Notes: generated by a model from the sequence alone, not told the origin. 64,000 bases of DNA from Arthrobacter_E sp044748305 (GCF_044748305.1 NZ_JBIVFT010000001.1:248001-312000), one strand, 5' to 3'. Counted from the first letter of the stretch, positions 32,900 through 41,680 are shown. Translations and numbers: made by a program.

Positions 32900-33568
32900 T
32901 CATCGGACCAGTACGAACGAGAGTTTTCCGCCGATGCCGGCCCCGGCCAGCGATTGCGCCTGCGAAGGACTGGCGGCGAGTACGAGGAGACCCTCTGCAT
33001 CGCCTGTCCCGAGCCAACCGTCGGAGGATCCGTCTTTCCCGAGCCAGAGGACGGCGAGTCTGGAAGCGACGACGGTGGACGTGCCGCGGGATCCGGCTTC
33101 CCCATCCTGGCTGAGCACGATGTCCACGAGCTGTCCGGGGGAGAGGACCTTCAGGGATTGCGGATCGGCCAAGCGGACCGGCACCGCGCTGGTCCCCGGG
33201 GCGGTTCCGGACAGCAGACCCGGCCCGAGCAACGAGACATCGCTGAGCGGCTGGCCGCGTTTGAGAGGCGTCGCGAGGCTCCTGCCAACGAGCCGGTCCA
33301 CCTCTCGGAACGCGCCGGGTGTGATCGCCTGAGCCGGCAGCTGGATGAGCGTGAGATTCTCCCGGCTCAGGGTGGTCCCCACGGGCAGATCGGAGGAAGC
33401 GGCCACCACGGCTTCGCGCTGGGCCGGTTCAGGCGTGAGTTGATACACCAGCAGACTTGCCGAAATGGTCAACATGATCGCGGCGAGCAGTCGTTTATGC
33501 CGGAGGACCCTTCGGCGGATGTCGTTCAGCCGGGGATGGGGTCGCCCGTCCGGGCGGAGTGTTCTCAT
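32900..33568 (-). CDS. SAF-domain protein (CpaB/RcpC-like)
   Basis: This 222-residue protein has a basic N-terminus, one membrane helix (about 27-44, LLAAIMLTISASLLVYQL) and a SAF domain: VVAASSDLPVGTTLSRENLTLIQLP, with AFREVDRLVGRSLATPLKRGQPL. This is the organisation of CpaB/RcpC-type pilus assembly proteins and related secreted SAF proteins. No pilus genes are nearby, so a pilus role is doubtful. TAATCT lies 6 nt before the ATG on the minus strand, suggesting a leaderless mRNA. Confidence 0.8.
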   Translation of the reverse strand: MRTLRPDGRPHPRLNDIRRRVLRHKRLLAAIMLTISASLLVYQLTPEPAQREAVVAASSDLPVGTTLSRENLTLIQLPAQAITPGAFREVDRLVGRSLATPLKRGQPLSDVSLLGPGLLSGTAPGTSAVPVRLADPQSLKVLSPGQLVDIVLSQDGEAGSRGTSTVVASRLAVLWLGKDGSSDGWLGTGDAEGLLVLAASPSQAQSLAGAGIGGKLSFVLVR

Positions 33569-33600
33569 GTGCCGAGATTAGGACCCGGCGTGGACCGATC

Positions 33601-33616
33601 GGCGGGGTGCCCCGCC
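33601..33616 (-). terminator. Short GC hairpin downstream of fmdB-like gene
   Basis: GGCGGGG pairs with CCCCGCC around a 2-nt centre, 21 bases after the stop of the minus-strand zinc-ribbon gene. It could terminate that transcript before the SAF gene. Confidence 0.5.
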
Positions 33617-33637
33617 TATGTGGAGAAGACGGCCGGG

Positions 33638-33910
33638 TCAGTTTCCACTGGTGGCCGTGGCGGGGGCCGGCGTGGAGGCGGTTCCGCTGTCGGCGGGCTT
33701 CGCTGCGGGCACGGTGCTGCTGCTCCCCGAGGAACCCCGCGAATCGGTCCGGTAGAAACCGGAACCCTTGAACACCACGCCCACACTGTTGAACTTCTTG
33801 CGCAGGCTGCCACCGCATTCAGGGCAGGTGGTCAGCGAGTCATCACTGAAGGACTGGACGATCTCGAAATCGTGACCGCAGTCTTTGCAGGTGTAGGCGT
33901 ATGTAGGCAC
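33638..33910 (-). CDS. FmdB-family zinc-ribbon protein
   Basis: This 90-residue protein has the FmdB putative regulatory zinc ribbon: PTYAYTCKDCGHDFE and TTCPECGGSLRKKFN, with Cys8, Cys11, Cys29 and Cys32 as likely Zn ligands. GVVFKGSGFYRTD follows, typical of the family, then a Ser/Ala/Pro-rich tail. The start GTG follows GGAGA by 4 bases. A CIRCE-type dyad and a -10 TAGAAT lie just upstream, placing the gene under probable HrcA heat-shock control. FmdB proteins have no settled function. Confidence 0.9.
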   Translation of the reverse strand: MPTYAYTCKDCGHDFEIVQSFSDDSLTTCPECGGSLRKKFNSVGVVFKGSGFYRTDSRGSSGSSSTVPAAKPADSGTASTPAPATATSGN

Positions 33911-33947
33911 GGAATCTCCTCGGCTCTGGGAACCCGGAACCCCTTTG

Positions 33948-33980
33948 ATTGGCACTCGCGGGTTCCGAGTGCCAATTCTA
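33948..33980 (-). promoter_or_regulatory. CIRCE-type HrcA operator and -10 in front of the FmdB-like gene
   Basis: TTGGCACTC-N9-GAGTGCCAA (33949-33975) has perfect 9-bp arms, extended to 10 bp by A/T. It differs from CIRCE by one A-to-G pair, and its left arm equals that of groES CIRCE 1. A minus-strand -10, TAGAAT (33980-33975), overlaps its upstream edge, so transcription would start inside the dyad. Confidence 0.85.
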
Positions 33981-34009
33981 CCAAAGGCTGCCCAGAGCGC
34001 ACGGTGGTG

Positions 34010-34657
34010 TCAGCGAGGCAGCCGGAGCCAGCGTTCTTCCGTGATGACTGCGTCCATTGGGGCGTCGAAGACTTCCACCGGGAAGGTGCCGGGGGTGACG
34101 AACTCCGTTTCGAAGATCAGCGCCGCGCCGGGGCAGGAGTGTCCGGTCAGGGTCAGGGCATCCAGGAATCGGTCGTAGTAGCCCCCGCCTTGACCCAAGC
34201 GGTTGCCATTCGAGTCGATTCCGGTGGCGGGCAGGAGGATGGCGTCCATGCCGTGATCGGCGAGAACTTGCGAGAGCGAGAGCCCGGCGGCATCGGGTTC
34301 GTCCACCGGAGCGTAGGGGCTGCGGTGCATTGGGACGCCCGGGCGCCAGCTGACCCAATCCATGACGTGTTCCGGGCGGCAGACCGGCAGCAGTACTGTG
34401 GCCCCTTGTTCGTGAAGCAGGGCCAGCAATCGATCCGTCGGGGGCTCGAGCGGACCGCTGAGATAGCAGGCGACGGCGGCGCCTCGCAGTGCCGCGGGGT
34501 CTTCCGAGTCGTGGTGCAGCGCATCCCGGAGCCAGGCGATCGAGTTCGCGGCGAAGCGTTCGGCGAGCAGGGCGGCGTCGTCCGCGGTGCGGCTGACGGC
34601 GGCGGCCCGGCGTCGTGCTCTGATCGCGGCACGAGCCGTGGACTTGTCCGGGATCAT
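34010..34657 (-). CDS. 5-formyltetrahydrofolate cyclo-ligase family protein
   Basis: This 215-residue protein belongs to the MTHFS family, which converts 5-formyl-THF to 5,10-methenyl-THF with ATP. The basic N-terminal helix (DKSTARAAIRARRRA) and the signature LPATGIDSNGNRLGQGGGYYDRFL with GxGxGYYD are present. ATG 34657 is chosen; a TTG at 34681 would add 8 residues. Divergent galU is 71 bases away. The gene is probably functional in folate salvage. Confidence 0.9.
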   Translation of the reverse strand: MIPDKSTARAAIRARRRAAAVSRTADDAALLAERFAANSIAWLRDALHHDSEDPAALRGAAVACYLSGPLEPPTDRLLALLHEQGATVLLPVCRPEHVMDWVSWRPGVPMHRSPYAPVDEPDAAGLSLSQVLADHGMDAILLPATGIDSNGNRLGQGGGYYDRFLDALTLTGHSCPGAALIFETEFVTPGTFPVEVFDAPMDAVITEERWLRLPR

Positions 34658-34728
34658 TCGGGGACCGCCTTTTCGCCTCAAAAGGTCGCGACCATGGGCC
34701 TGGCCGCTCCATCCGCTAGATTAGTCGT

Positions 34729-35625
34729 GTGAGTGCACAGAAGCAGATTCGCAAAGCCGTCATTCCTGCGGCTGGTTTGGGGACCCGATTCCTTCCTGCC
34801 ACCAAGGCCATGCCCAAGGAGATGCTGCCGGTGGTGGACAAGCCGGCCATCCAGTACGTGGTTGAGGAAGCCACGAGCGTCGGTCTCACCGACGTCCTGA
34901 TGATCACCGGGCGCAGCAAGCGAGCCTTGGAAGACCATTTCGACAGGGTTCCCTCACTGGAGGCCACGTTGGAAGCCAAGGGCGACGCCCGCAAGCTTTC
35001 GGCGATCCAGGAGTCCACCAACCTCGCCGACATCCACTACCTGCGCCAGGGTGACCCGCTGGGCCTCGGACACGCCGTGCTTCGCGCGCAGCAGCACGTT
35101 GGTGACGAGCCCTTCGCAGTCCTTCTGGGCGATGACCTGATCGACGCCCGGGACGAGCTCCTGTCCACGATGATGAAGGTCCAGCAGGAGACCGGTGGTT
35201 CCGTGGTAGCCCTCATCGAGGTCGAACCGGAGCAGATCAGCGCCTACGGTTGCGCCGACATCAGCGTGGTCGACGGGCAGGACTTCGTCCGTGTCAACAA
35301 GCTGGTGGAAAAGCCGGCCGTCGAGGACGCGCCGTCCAATCTGGCCGTGATCGGCCGCTACGTCCTGCACCCCGCCGTCTTCGAGGTCCTGGAGCGCACC
35401 GAGCCCGGCCGTGGCGGTGAAATCCAGCTGACCGATGCGCTCCAGACTTTGGCAGCGGGCGATGGCGAGGGCTACGGCGTGTACGGCGTGGTCTTCCGAG
35501 GTCGTCGTTATGACACGGGTGACAAGCTGAGCTACCTCAAAGCCGTCATTCAGCTGGCCTCTGAGAGCGAAGATCTGGGCCCCGGCCTGCGTTCCTGGCT
35601 GGGCGAGTTCACCGCGACGATCTAG
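34729..35625 (+). CDS. galU: UTP-glucose-1-phosphate uridylyltransferase
   Basis: This 298-residue enzyme makes UDP-glucose from UTP and glucose-1-phosphate for wall and capsule polymers. The nucleotide-binding signature IPAAGLGTRFLPATKAMPKEM with the conserved VVDKPAIQYVVEEA follows the start. LLGDDLID carries the metal-binding Asp, and RVNKLVEKP and IGRYVLHPAVF match the family. TAGATT (34717-34722) is 6 nt before the GTG start without a ribosome site. A GNAT gene follows after 10 bases. Confidence 0.95.
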   Translation: MSAQKQIRKAVIPAAGLGTRFLPATKAMPKEMLPVVDKPAIQYVVEEATSVGLTDVLMITGRSKRALEDHFDRVPSLEATLEAKGDARKLSAIQESTNLADIHYLRQGDPLGLGHAVLRAQQHVGDEPFAVLLGDDLIDARDELLSTMMKVQQETGGSVVALIEVEPEQISAYGCADISVVDGQDFVRVNKLVEKPAVEDAPSNLAVIGRYVLHPAVFEVLERTEPGRGGEIQLTDALQTLAAGDGEGYGVYGVVFRGRRYDTGDKLSYLKAVIQLASESEDLGPGLRSWLGEFTATI

Positions 35626-35635
35626 CCCGCCGCCG

Positions 35636-36250
35636 GTGCGCCACGTCCCTTATTGGCCTGTCACGCTTGAGCACGGTGACATCATCCTTCGGCCGATCCG
35701 ACAGCAGGACCGTTCCGAATGGACTGCCGTCCGGCAACGGAATCGGGAGTGGCTGCAACCCTGGGAAGCCAGCAATCCAGTTCCGGGCGGCAGGCTTCCC
35801 AGCTATCGGGACATGGTCTCCTCGCTCAAGACCCAAGCCAAACAGGGCAGTGCTCTGCCGTTCGTCATCACGGAGCGGCAGAGCCCTGGCCGGGTGCCTC
35901 CCATCGTCGGGCAATTGACCGTCTCGAACATCCTGTGGGGTTCGGCGATGATGGCGACGCTCGGCTATTGGGTGGATCGGGACAGAGCCGGCCGGGGGAT
36001 CGTTCCCACGGCGGTCGCCCTCGCCACCGACTTCTGTTTCCAGGAGCTCGGGCTGCACCGGATGGAGATCAACATCCGGCCGGAGAACACGCCGAGTCTC
36101 CGCGTGGTTGAAAAGCTGGGATTCCGCTATGAAGGTCTGCGTCCCGCCTTCCTGCATATCGACGGGGTCTGGGCGGACCATCACAGTTTCGCTCTGACCG
36201 CCGAGGAGGTCCCTGAAGGGCTTCTGCGGCGTTGGGTTGCCGCCCGCTGA
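35636..36250 (+). CDS. GNAT-family N-acetyltransferase (RimJ/RimL-like)
   Basis: This 204-residue acetyltransferase has the RimJ/RimL pattern: IILRPIRQQDRSEW at the start, TLGYWVDRDRAGRGIVPTAVALA as the acetyl-CoA-binding region, and LHRMEINIRPENTPSLRVVEKLGFRYEG. Such enzymes acetylate N-terminal amino groups of ribosomal or other proteins. The start GTG is 10 bases after the galU stop, so it is cotranscribed. Confidence 0.9.
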   Translation: MRHVPYWPVTLEHGDIILRPIRQQDRSEWTAVRQRNREWLQPWEASNPVPGGRLPSYRDMVSSLKTQAKQGSALPFVITERQSPGRVPPIVGQLTVSNILWGSAMMATLGYWVDRDRAGRGIVPTAVALATDFCFQELGLHRMEINIRPENTPSLRVVEKLGFRYEGLRPAFLHIDGVWADHHSFALTAEEVPEGLLRRWVAAR

Positions 36251-36336
36251 GAGACTTGCGTCTTTTCCTGTCGAAGTGGGCGACACACTAGGTCAAATGG
36301 CCGGGGCCGTGATGACCACCCCCTAACGTGAAGATT

Positions 36337-37239
36337 GTGGATTTCCCCATCAGCAGCTCAGTGGTCCTGGTGGCCGCTGTCGCGTTCTGGCTGTTGGGGA
36401 TCGCTCCTGTACTCCTGAAACGCCGGGCTCGAGTTCAGCCCGTTGCGGAGGCAGTGCAGGAACAGGGCGAAACGTCGGTGACGATGCTTCAGTCCAGGAC
36501 CACGAGCAGTCGGCAGAAAGAGCGCAAGGAGGACGAGACCGTGCCCATGGACGAGCCAGAGCAGCTTCCCCTCCCCGGGCACACTCGGAGTCCGCGGATC
36601 AAGACCGGCCGGGCAGCCATCGCCTTGCTCGGGGCCGCTTCTCTCGTGGCCGTGCCCATCGTCGCCTTGCTGGCGGTCTTCTCGGTGCTGTCCTTCGGGG
36701 CCCCGGTCATCTGCTTGGCGGTCACGGCGGCCTGTGTGGCGTCGCTGCGCCACCTCGCGAAGAAGGACCGGGAACGCCGCGTCCAGCGTGCTTTTGAGGA
36801 AGCCATGGCGCCTGTCGTCGTGCGAACGGACGACGTCGTGCCCTCCAACCCCCGCACGTCGCCGAGCGAGCCTTTCGACGTCGCTCCTGCCGCAGACGAG
36901 CCGGAGGAGGCGCCTCTGACGGCACAGGAGCTGCGTGAAGCGGCGCTTGCCGTGGCGCGGGAAATCGGCGATGCCGAGACCGCGTCGGCGAGCACCTGGG
37001 AGCCGGTTGAGGTGCCGAAGCCGCTGTACGTCGACGCTCCGAAGGCCGAGCGCCCTGCTCCCGAACCCCTGGCCATGCCGGAGACCCCCAAGCCGGAGGG
37101 CAAGAGCCTCATCAAGGACGCCCTCAAACCCGACCTTTCGAAGGCGCTTCAGGCCGGTGGCGTGAAGGTCGCCATGGTCGGATCCGGGCAGTCTTCGCTG
37201 CGCAATCTGGACGCGATTCTGCAGCGCCGACGCGCCTGA
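36337..37239 (+). CDS. Hypothetical membrane protein, charged linker, two membrane regions
   Basis: This protein of about 300 residues is unrecognised. One N-terminal hydrophobic segment (SSVVLVAAVAFWLLGIAPVLL) is followed by a charged linker (45-95), a hydrophobic hairpin (about 95-140) and a long acidic, proline-rich C-terminal region. The C-terminal ~40 residues (KSLIKDALKPDLSKAL, then MVGSGQSSLRNLDAIL) look ordered. TAACGT (36324-36329) lies 7 nt before GTG 36337, so that start is preferred; GTG 36328 is 3 codons earlier. It precedes the tRNA-Ala gene. Confidence 0.6.
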   Translation: MDFPISSSVVLVAAVAFWLLGIAPVLLKRRARVQPVAEAVQEQGETSVTMLQSRTTSSRQKERKEDETVPMDEPEQLPLPGHTRSPRIKTGRAAIALLGAASLVAVPIVALLAVFSVLSFGAPVICLAVTAACVASLRHLAKKDRERRVQRAFEEAMAPVVVRTDDVVPSNPRTSPSEPFDVAPAADEPEEAPLTAQELREAALAVAREIGDAETASASTWEPVEVPKPLYVDAPKAERPAPEPLAMPETPKPEGKSLIKDALKPDLSKALQAGGVKVAMVGSGQSSLRNLDAILQRRRA

Positions 37240-37308
37240 GCGCGTTTTTGAACTTGCCACGGATTCTCTGTAGTCTGTAGCAGTTGGTTCCGCCGAGTGC
37301 GGGACTGC

Positions 37309-37381
37309 GGGGCCTTAGCTCAGTTGGTAGAGCGCTTCGTTCGCATCGAAGAGGTCAGGAGTTCGAATCTCCTAGGCTCCA
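37309..37381 (+). tRNA. tRNA-Ala (anticodon CGC)
   Basis: Acceptor GGGGCCT pairs with AGGCTCC (one G-U), D-arm GCTC/GAGC around AGTTGGTA, anticodon stem CTTCG/CGAAG with loop TTCGCAT giving anticodon CGC, and T-arm with GTTCGAATC. The 3' CCA is not encoded. It reads GCG codons. A terminator follows at once. Confidence 0.97.
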
Positions 37382-37385
37382 CAAA

Positions 37386-37421
37386 AAAGCCCTGTCCGGT
37401 GCACAAACCGGGCGGGGCTTT
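37386..37421 (+). terminator. Intrinsic terminator of tRNA-Ala
   Basis: AAAGCCC (37386-37392) pairs with GGGCTTT (37415-37421) and CCGGT (37396-37400) with ACCGG (37407-37411), an interrupted stem ending in TTT. It lies 5 bases after the tRNA. Confidence 0.75.
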
Positions 37422-37451
37422 CGCGTGTCCGAGGGCGGTCGGTGCAGCCCG

Positions 37452-40055
37452 CTACCGTTGCTGTCGCTTGGCCTCCCGGCGGGCGAGCTTCGCAAAGCCT
37501 GCCGCTTGACGAAGCTCCTCCCGTGAGAAGCCGAGGTGACCGGCCGAGCCGATCCAGGCATAGGTCTCCGCGGCCGCGCGGTGATCGCCGAGCCGTGCGA
37601 AGCAGCCGGCCAGTGCGAAGGCCGATAGGCGTGCCCGTGGCAGCAGCGCCGGCTCCGGGGAGGACCCCGCGATGTCGAGTACCTGGCGGTGAGCCGTTGC
37701 AGCGTCGCCGTGCAAGGCGAGCTGTTCAAGAAGCAGGCTCTTGTTGCGCAGGGCCTTGACGGCGCGGAGGCGACGCTCTGCCGAGGTGACAGCTGACTGC
37801 TGCGCCCAGAGCAGCCGGTCATAGGCGGCCAGGGCCGTGTGGACGTCACCCATGTCGTCCAGCAGAATGGCCCGGTTGTACAGCGCGGTTTCCCGAGCGC
37901 TGACGATGTCCCCGTCCTGAGAGTCCGCTGCGAAGCGGTCGAGGTCCTCGTAGATCTCCAGTGCGGAGGCCGTGTTTCCCAGTTCCTGGTGGGCCCTGGC
38001 GAGGCGCAGCCGGGCGCGGGCATTCACGCGGGCTGCACGGGTGTCCAGCCCGTCCCTGGTCTGTGCGGCACGCGCCGCGATGATGGACAGTTCCTCCCAG
38101 CGTGCAGCATCCTCAAGCAGGCCGCCCAGCACATCGAGAGCGGCCAGCCCGAGCAGCACGGTCGTCGGGTCGGTGGACTTCGCCGCCTCCTCGGAGACCC
38201 CGAGGAGTCCCGCCTCGGCGTACTCCATGCGGTTCCCCGCCATGGCCTCCTCGGCGTCGTGCAGTCGCTCCCTCAGCTCCCTGTAGCGGTTCCTCGCCTC
38301 GGCCCCTCCCTCAGAGAGCACAGGGACCCGGAGAATTCCGAGGTTCTCCCGCGCAAGCCGCACAGTGTCCTGAACGTCAGGATCCTGGCTTTCGTCGTGG
38401 CGTGCGAGAAGAGCCTCCAAGGTGGCCACCGCAGTGGCCTTGTCTCCGTCCTCCGCCTCATGAGCGGCCTGAACCAGGAGGCGCCGGGCGTCGAGGCCTC
38501 GGATATGCGGTTCTGAATCCTCGGCGAACAGTTCCTGGAACCGTTGCCGTGCGGCGGCCTGCTCCGAGCCGGTCACATCGGAGGACTGCCACAGCGAGAA
38601 GAGCGCATTCGCGGCGGGGACACGCAGTTCGCCCTCCTCCGCGGTCGCGAATCGACGCAGGACGGTCTCCACGGACGCCTGAGACTCGGTCATCCTCCCG
38701 GCTTCTCGGAGGAAGCGGCCCTCCCAGTACAAGGCCTGGGCGATGACATGGGAGGCCTCCGGCAACTCCCTGTCGGCGGCGAACCGGGCCGGGATGCTGC
38801 CGAGCAGGCGGAGTGCGTCGTCGCGGCGGCCCAGATCGTTGAGCCGAAGAGCCCGTTCCAGCTCGGCCGTGGCGAACGGGCCGCGCAGGCGTGCGTCATG
38901 TTCCGCCGTCGGGAATCGCTTGATCAGTTCCTCAGCGAGTACGATGGCGCCGGCCGGGTCTCCGAGGGCTGCGGTGGTCTCGGCACGCCGGGCGCGGATT
39001 CGCAGCCGCGCCGGCGCGGTCACGGAGCTCTCGTCCCGGGACACGGCAGCATCGAGATGGCTGAGGAGCCGCAGGGCGGTTGCCGTCCGTGACGACGCTT
39101 CGCCCTGTCTGCCGTAGCGGAGCAGCGCTGCCCAGAGCAGAGCGTCCCGGATCGCGTCATCGGGGTGGACGGCGAAGCGGTCGATCAGGGAGCGGAAACG
39201 CGCTTCAGACTCGGCCTCACGCAGTTCGTCCGGAAACAGGGCCAGGATCTCGTCCAGGAAGGATGTCTGGAGGGCGAAGCCGCCGGGCGAATCCTCCATG
39301 AGGGGCAGGGCGAGGACGACGTCGGCGATGTGCCGAAGCGTCTCCACGTCCCGTTCAGTCTCCGCGAGAAGGATTGCGGCACGATGCAGGAGGACGCGGG
39401 CCTCCGGCAGGGTCACCGCTTCGTCGATCACCCGACGCAGGAGTTCCAGACTCTGGGGCCGTTCGTCGTCGAGCCCGAGGCGGATCCGTGAGGCCTCCAG
39501 GAGAGCGTGCAGCCGCAGTACCCTCATCCTCGTGTCGGCTTCCCCGGTCAAGGAGATCGCCAGGCTTTCGAATCCGAGGGCCACCTCGGATTCCTCACGG
39601 CCCAGATGACGTGCCAGCAGGCAGGCGGTCAGCGTGGCCTCGGCCCGTGCCCGCCGGATCCCTGGCATCTCCTCCGGCGCGGAGTACCGTTCCGCGAAGC
39701 TCTCCGCGGCCCGCAACACGTCCACCATGACGATCGCGTCAGGCTCGGTTCCGTGGACCCATTCGATGGCGTCCAGCTCGGTGAGCGCGAAGGCCTCCCG
39801 CACGGAAGGCGTGCGATGGTTCTGGAGGAGCGAGGCGAGCAGGCTGAGCCGCTCCGGCACGACGGAGTAGTTCTCGGGCGTCGTGCCGAGCCGGATGAGA
39901 AGCGCCATCGCTTCGGCATACAGGAGCGCCGCCGGCTCGTCCGGCGCGGGATCGAGGTTTTCGAACGAGGCCTCCAGGATCCGCACGGCCTGATCGTCAT
40001 CGCCGCCGTCGGACAGCACGCGGACGAAAGCCAGGAGATCGGCGTCGATGGTCAT
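37452..40055 (-). CDS. Large TPR-repeat protein
   Basis: This 867-residue all-helical cytoplasmic protein is built from tetratricopeptide-like repeats throughout. They are recognisable as pairs such as NTASALEIYEDLDRFA, TALAAYDRLLWAQQSA and HRAAAETYAWIGSAGHLG near the C-terminus, and AVRILEASFENLDPAPDEPAA at the start. Such proteins are scaffolds for protein complexes; no partner domain is present. GAGGAGT lies before ATG 40055. corA is upstream on the same strand with a 43-base gap. Confidence 0.8.
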   Translation of the reverse strand: MTIDADLLAFVRVLSDGGDDDQAVRILEASFENLDPAPDEPAALLYAEAMALLIRLGTTPENYSVVPERLSLLASLLQNHRTPSVREAFALTELDAIEWVHGTEPDAIVMVDVLRAAESFAERYSAPEEMPGIRRARAEATLTACLLARHLGREESEVALGFESLAISLTGEADTRMRVLRLHALLEASRIRLGLDDERPQSLELLRRVIDEAVTLPEARVLLHRAAILLAETERDVETLRHIADVVLALPLMEDSPGGFALQTSFLDEILALFPDELREAESEARFRSLIDRFAVHPDDAIRDALLWAALLRYGRQGEASSRTATALRLLSHLDAAVSRDESSVTAPARLRIRARRAETTAALGDPAGAIVLAEELIKRFPTAEHDARLRGPFATAELERALRLNDLGRRDDALRLLGSIPARFAADRELPEASHVIAQALYWEGRFLREAGRMTESQASVETVLRRFATAEEGELRVPAANALFSLWQSSDVTGSEQAAARQRFQELFAEDSEPHIRGLDARRLLVQAAHEAEDGDKATAVATLEALLARHDESQDPDVQDTVRLARENLGILRVPVLSEGGAEARNRYRELRERLHDAEEAMAGNRMEYAEAGLLGVSEEAAKSTDPTTVLLGLAALDVLGGLLEDAARWEELSIIAARAAQTRDGLDTRAARVNARARLRLARAHQELGNTASALEIYEDLDRFAADSQDGDIVSARETALYNRAILLDDMGDVHTALAAYDRLLWAQQSAVTSAERRLRAVKALRNKSLLLEQLALHGDAATAHRQVLDIAGSSPEPALLPRARLSAFALAGCFARLGDHRAAAETYAWIGSAGHLGFSREELRQAAGFAKLARREAKRQQR

Positions 40056-40098
40056 CAGGACTCCTCGGACAGAGTGGACGCTGGGTGGCCCCGGCCCC

Positions 40099-41094
40099 CT
40101 ACATCCACCCCTTTTTCTTGAAAATGAGGTACAGCAGGCCGGCGAGAGCGATCATCATGAAGACCGCCATCGGGTATCCGAAAGGCCAGGCCAGTTCCGG
40201 CATCTCGTGGAAGTTCATGCCGTAGATCCCGGCCACGATCGACGGGGCGAAGAAGATGGCCGCCCAGCCGGAGATCTTCTTGACCTGCTCGTTCTGAGCG
40301 AGAGTGACCTCGTTCATCCGGTTGGCGGTCAGTGTGCCGTCCAGGGTCAGCGCGTTCTGGAGGATTTCACGGAAGGCGTTGACCCGGGCGATCACGGAGT
40401 CCACGTGGTCTTTGACGTCCCGCAAGTTGCGTTGCAGCTCCACGTTGACCTGGAACTTGGTGAAGCCCTTCTCCAGGGCCTCCATCATGGCAGGCAAGGG
40501 CTGGATGGCCCGCTGGAACTGGATCACTTCACGGGTGAGCTCATAGATGCGCCGGGACACGGCGGGATCCCCGGAGAAGAGCTGGTCCTCGATCTCGTCG
40601 ATGTCGTTTTCCAGGCCGGCCACCACGGGCGAGTAGTCGTCCACCACCTTGTCCAGGAGGGCGTACAGCACCGATTCCGGGCCCATGGCGAGCAGTTCCG
40701 GATCGTCCTCCAGGCGGCGGCGCACGGCGGCGACACCCTGGGTCTCCGCATGGCGGATGGTCACCACGAAGTCGGGTCCGGTGAAGATGTGGAGCTCCCC
40801 GAACTCCACGGTCTCGCTGGAGTCGACGTAGCGGGCCGGACGCAGCACGGTGAACAGCGTGGAGTCGTAGCGTTCCAGCTTGGGCCGCTGGTGGGCGGTG
40901 ATGGCGTCCTCGACGGCCAGGGGGTGGAGATTGAACTCCGCGGCAACGTCCTTCATGTCCTCCTGGCTCGGCCGGTAGAGCCCGACCCAGGCCATGCCGC
41001 CGGTCTCGTCCATGGCTTCGCTGGTCTGGAGTACGGAAGCCGGTTCCAGGATCCGGAGGCCGTGGAGGTAGACGGCGTTGTCGATGATCGTCAC
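40099..41094 (-). CDS. corA: CorA-family magnesium/divalent cation transporter
   Basis: This 331-residue protein has a large cytoplasmic N-terminal domain and two C-terminal membrane helices. The selectivity motif GMN is present in AGIYGMNFHEMPELAWPFGYP. The end FKKKGWM is the usual basic tail. It forms a pentameric Mg2+ channel. On the minus strand GATAAT (41106-41101) lies 6 nt before the GTG start, a probable leaderless promoter inside the end of the lrp gene; the two genes are only 7 bases apart, so there is also room for cotranscription. Confidence 0.93.
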   Translation of the reverse strand: MTIIDNAVYLHGLRILEPASVLQTSEAMDETGGMAWVGLYRPSQEDMKDVAAEFNLHPLAVEDAITAHQRPKLERYDSTLFTVLRPARYVDSSETVEFGELHIFTGPDFVVTIRHAETQGVAAVRRRLEDDPELLAMGPESVLYALLDKVVDDYSPVVAGLENDIDEIEDQLFSGDPAVSRRIYELTREVIQFQRAIQPLPAMMEALEKGFTKFQVNVELQRNLRDVKDHVDSVIARVNAFREILQNALTLDGTLTANRMNEVTLAQNEQVKKISGWAAIFFAPSIVAGIYGMNFHEMPELAWPFGYPMAVFMMIALAGLLYLIFKKKGWM

Positions 41095-41101
41095 GGTTTC
41101 A

Positions 41102-41617
41102 TTATCCGTGGTTGGGAGCCGCTGCCCGCGAAGGACGCCCGCCGGAGCTCAGCTCGGCCGCCCTGGCGAGGAGCGGCTCCGCGCGGTAAGCGATGTGGGT
41201 GTGGAGCGCCAGGACCGTTTCGGTGCGGATGACGCCCTTGATCCGGACCACCTGGCGTAGGGCCGACTGGAGATTGTGAGTGTCGGTGGCGGCCAGCCGG
41301 ACCCAGAGATCACCCCGGCCGGAGATCTCGTGGACTTCCAACACCTGCGAGATGAGCCGCAACGCTGCGATGACGACGTCGAGTTCGCGGTGGGTCACCT
41401 CGATCGTGACGAAGGCGACGACGTCGTACCCCACTGCCGCGAGGTCGATCTCCCGGCCGCCGCCGTCGAGCACTCCGGAGCGCTGAAGACGCTTCAGCCG
41501 CGCCTGAGCGGTGTTCCGTGCGATGCCCAGGGTTTCCCCGAGCTCGCTGATCTGGATCCGGGGATCACGGACGAGTTCCAGCAGGATCTTCAGATCGGTG
41601 GCGTCGAGGTTGTTCAA
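41102..41617 (-). CDS. Lrp/AsnC-family regulator
   Basis: This ~171-residue regulator has the AsnC helix-turn-helix LDATDLKILLELVRDPRIQISELGETLGIARNTAQARLKRL, split here as LDATDLKILLELV and LGIARNTAQARLKRL, and a C-terminal RAM effector domain (YDVVAFVTIEV, VHEISGRGDLWVRLAA). TTG 41617 is chosen: GGAG lies 8 bases upstream and the family starts here. An alternative GTG at 41683 lies exactly 6 nt after a TACTAT -10 and would add 22 residues. A TTTGCG-N10-CGCAAA dyad is in the leader. It is divergent from an MFS gene, which it may control. Confidence 0.85.
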   Translation of the reverse strand: MNNLDATDLKILLELVRDPRIQISELGETLGIARNTAQARLKRLQRSGVLDGGGREIDLAAVGYDVVAFVTIEVTHRELDVVIAALRLISQVLEVHEISGRGDLWVRLAATDTHNLQSALRQVVRIKGVIRTETVLALHTHIAYRAEPLLARAAELSSGGRPSRAAAPNHG

Positions 41618-41658
41618 GTGCGCACTCCGGCTCAGTCGACTCGGTTTGTGTTGGAGGT

Positions 41659-41680
41659 TTTGCGCAATGGAACACGCAAA
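41659..41680. promoter_or_regulatory. Candidate Lrp/AsnC operator dyad
   Basis: TTTGCG and CGCAAA form a 6-bp inverted repeat 10 bases apart, just downstream of the predicted transcription start of the lrp gene and upstream of the divergent MFS gene. Autoregulation is likely but inferred. Confidence 0.4.
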
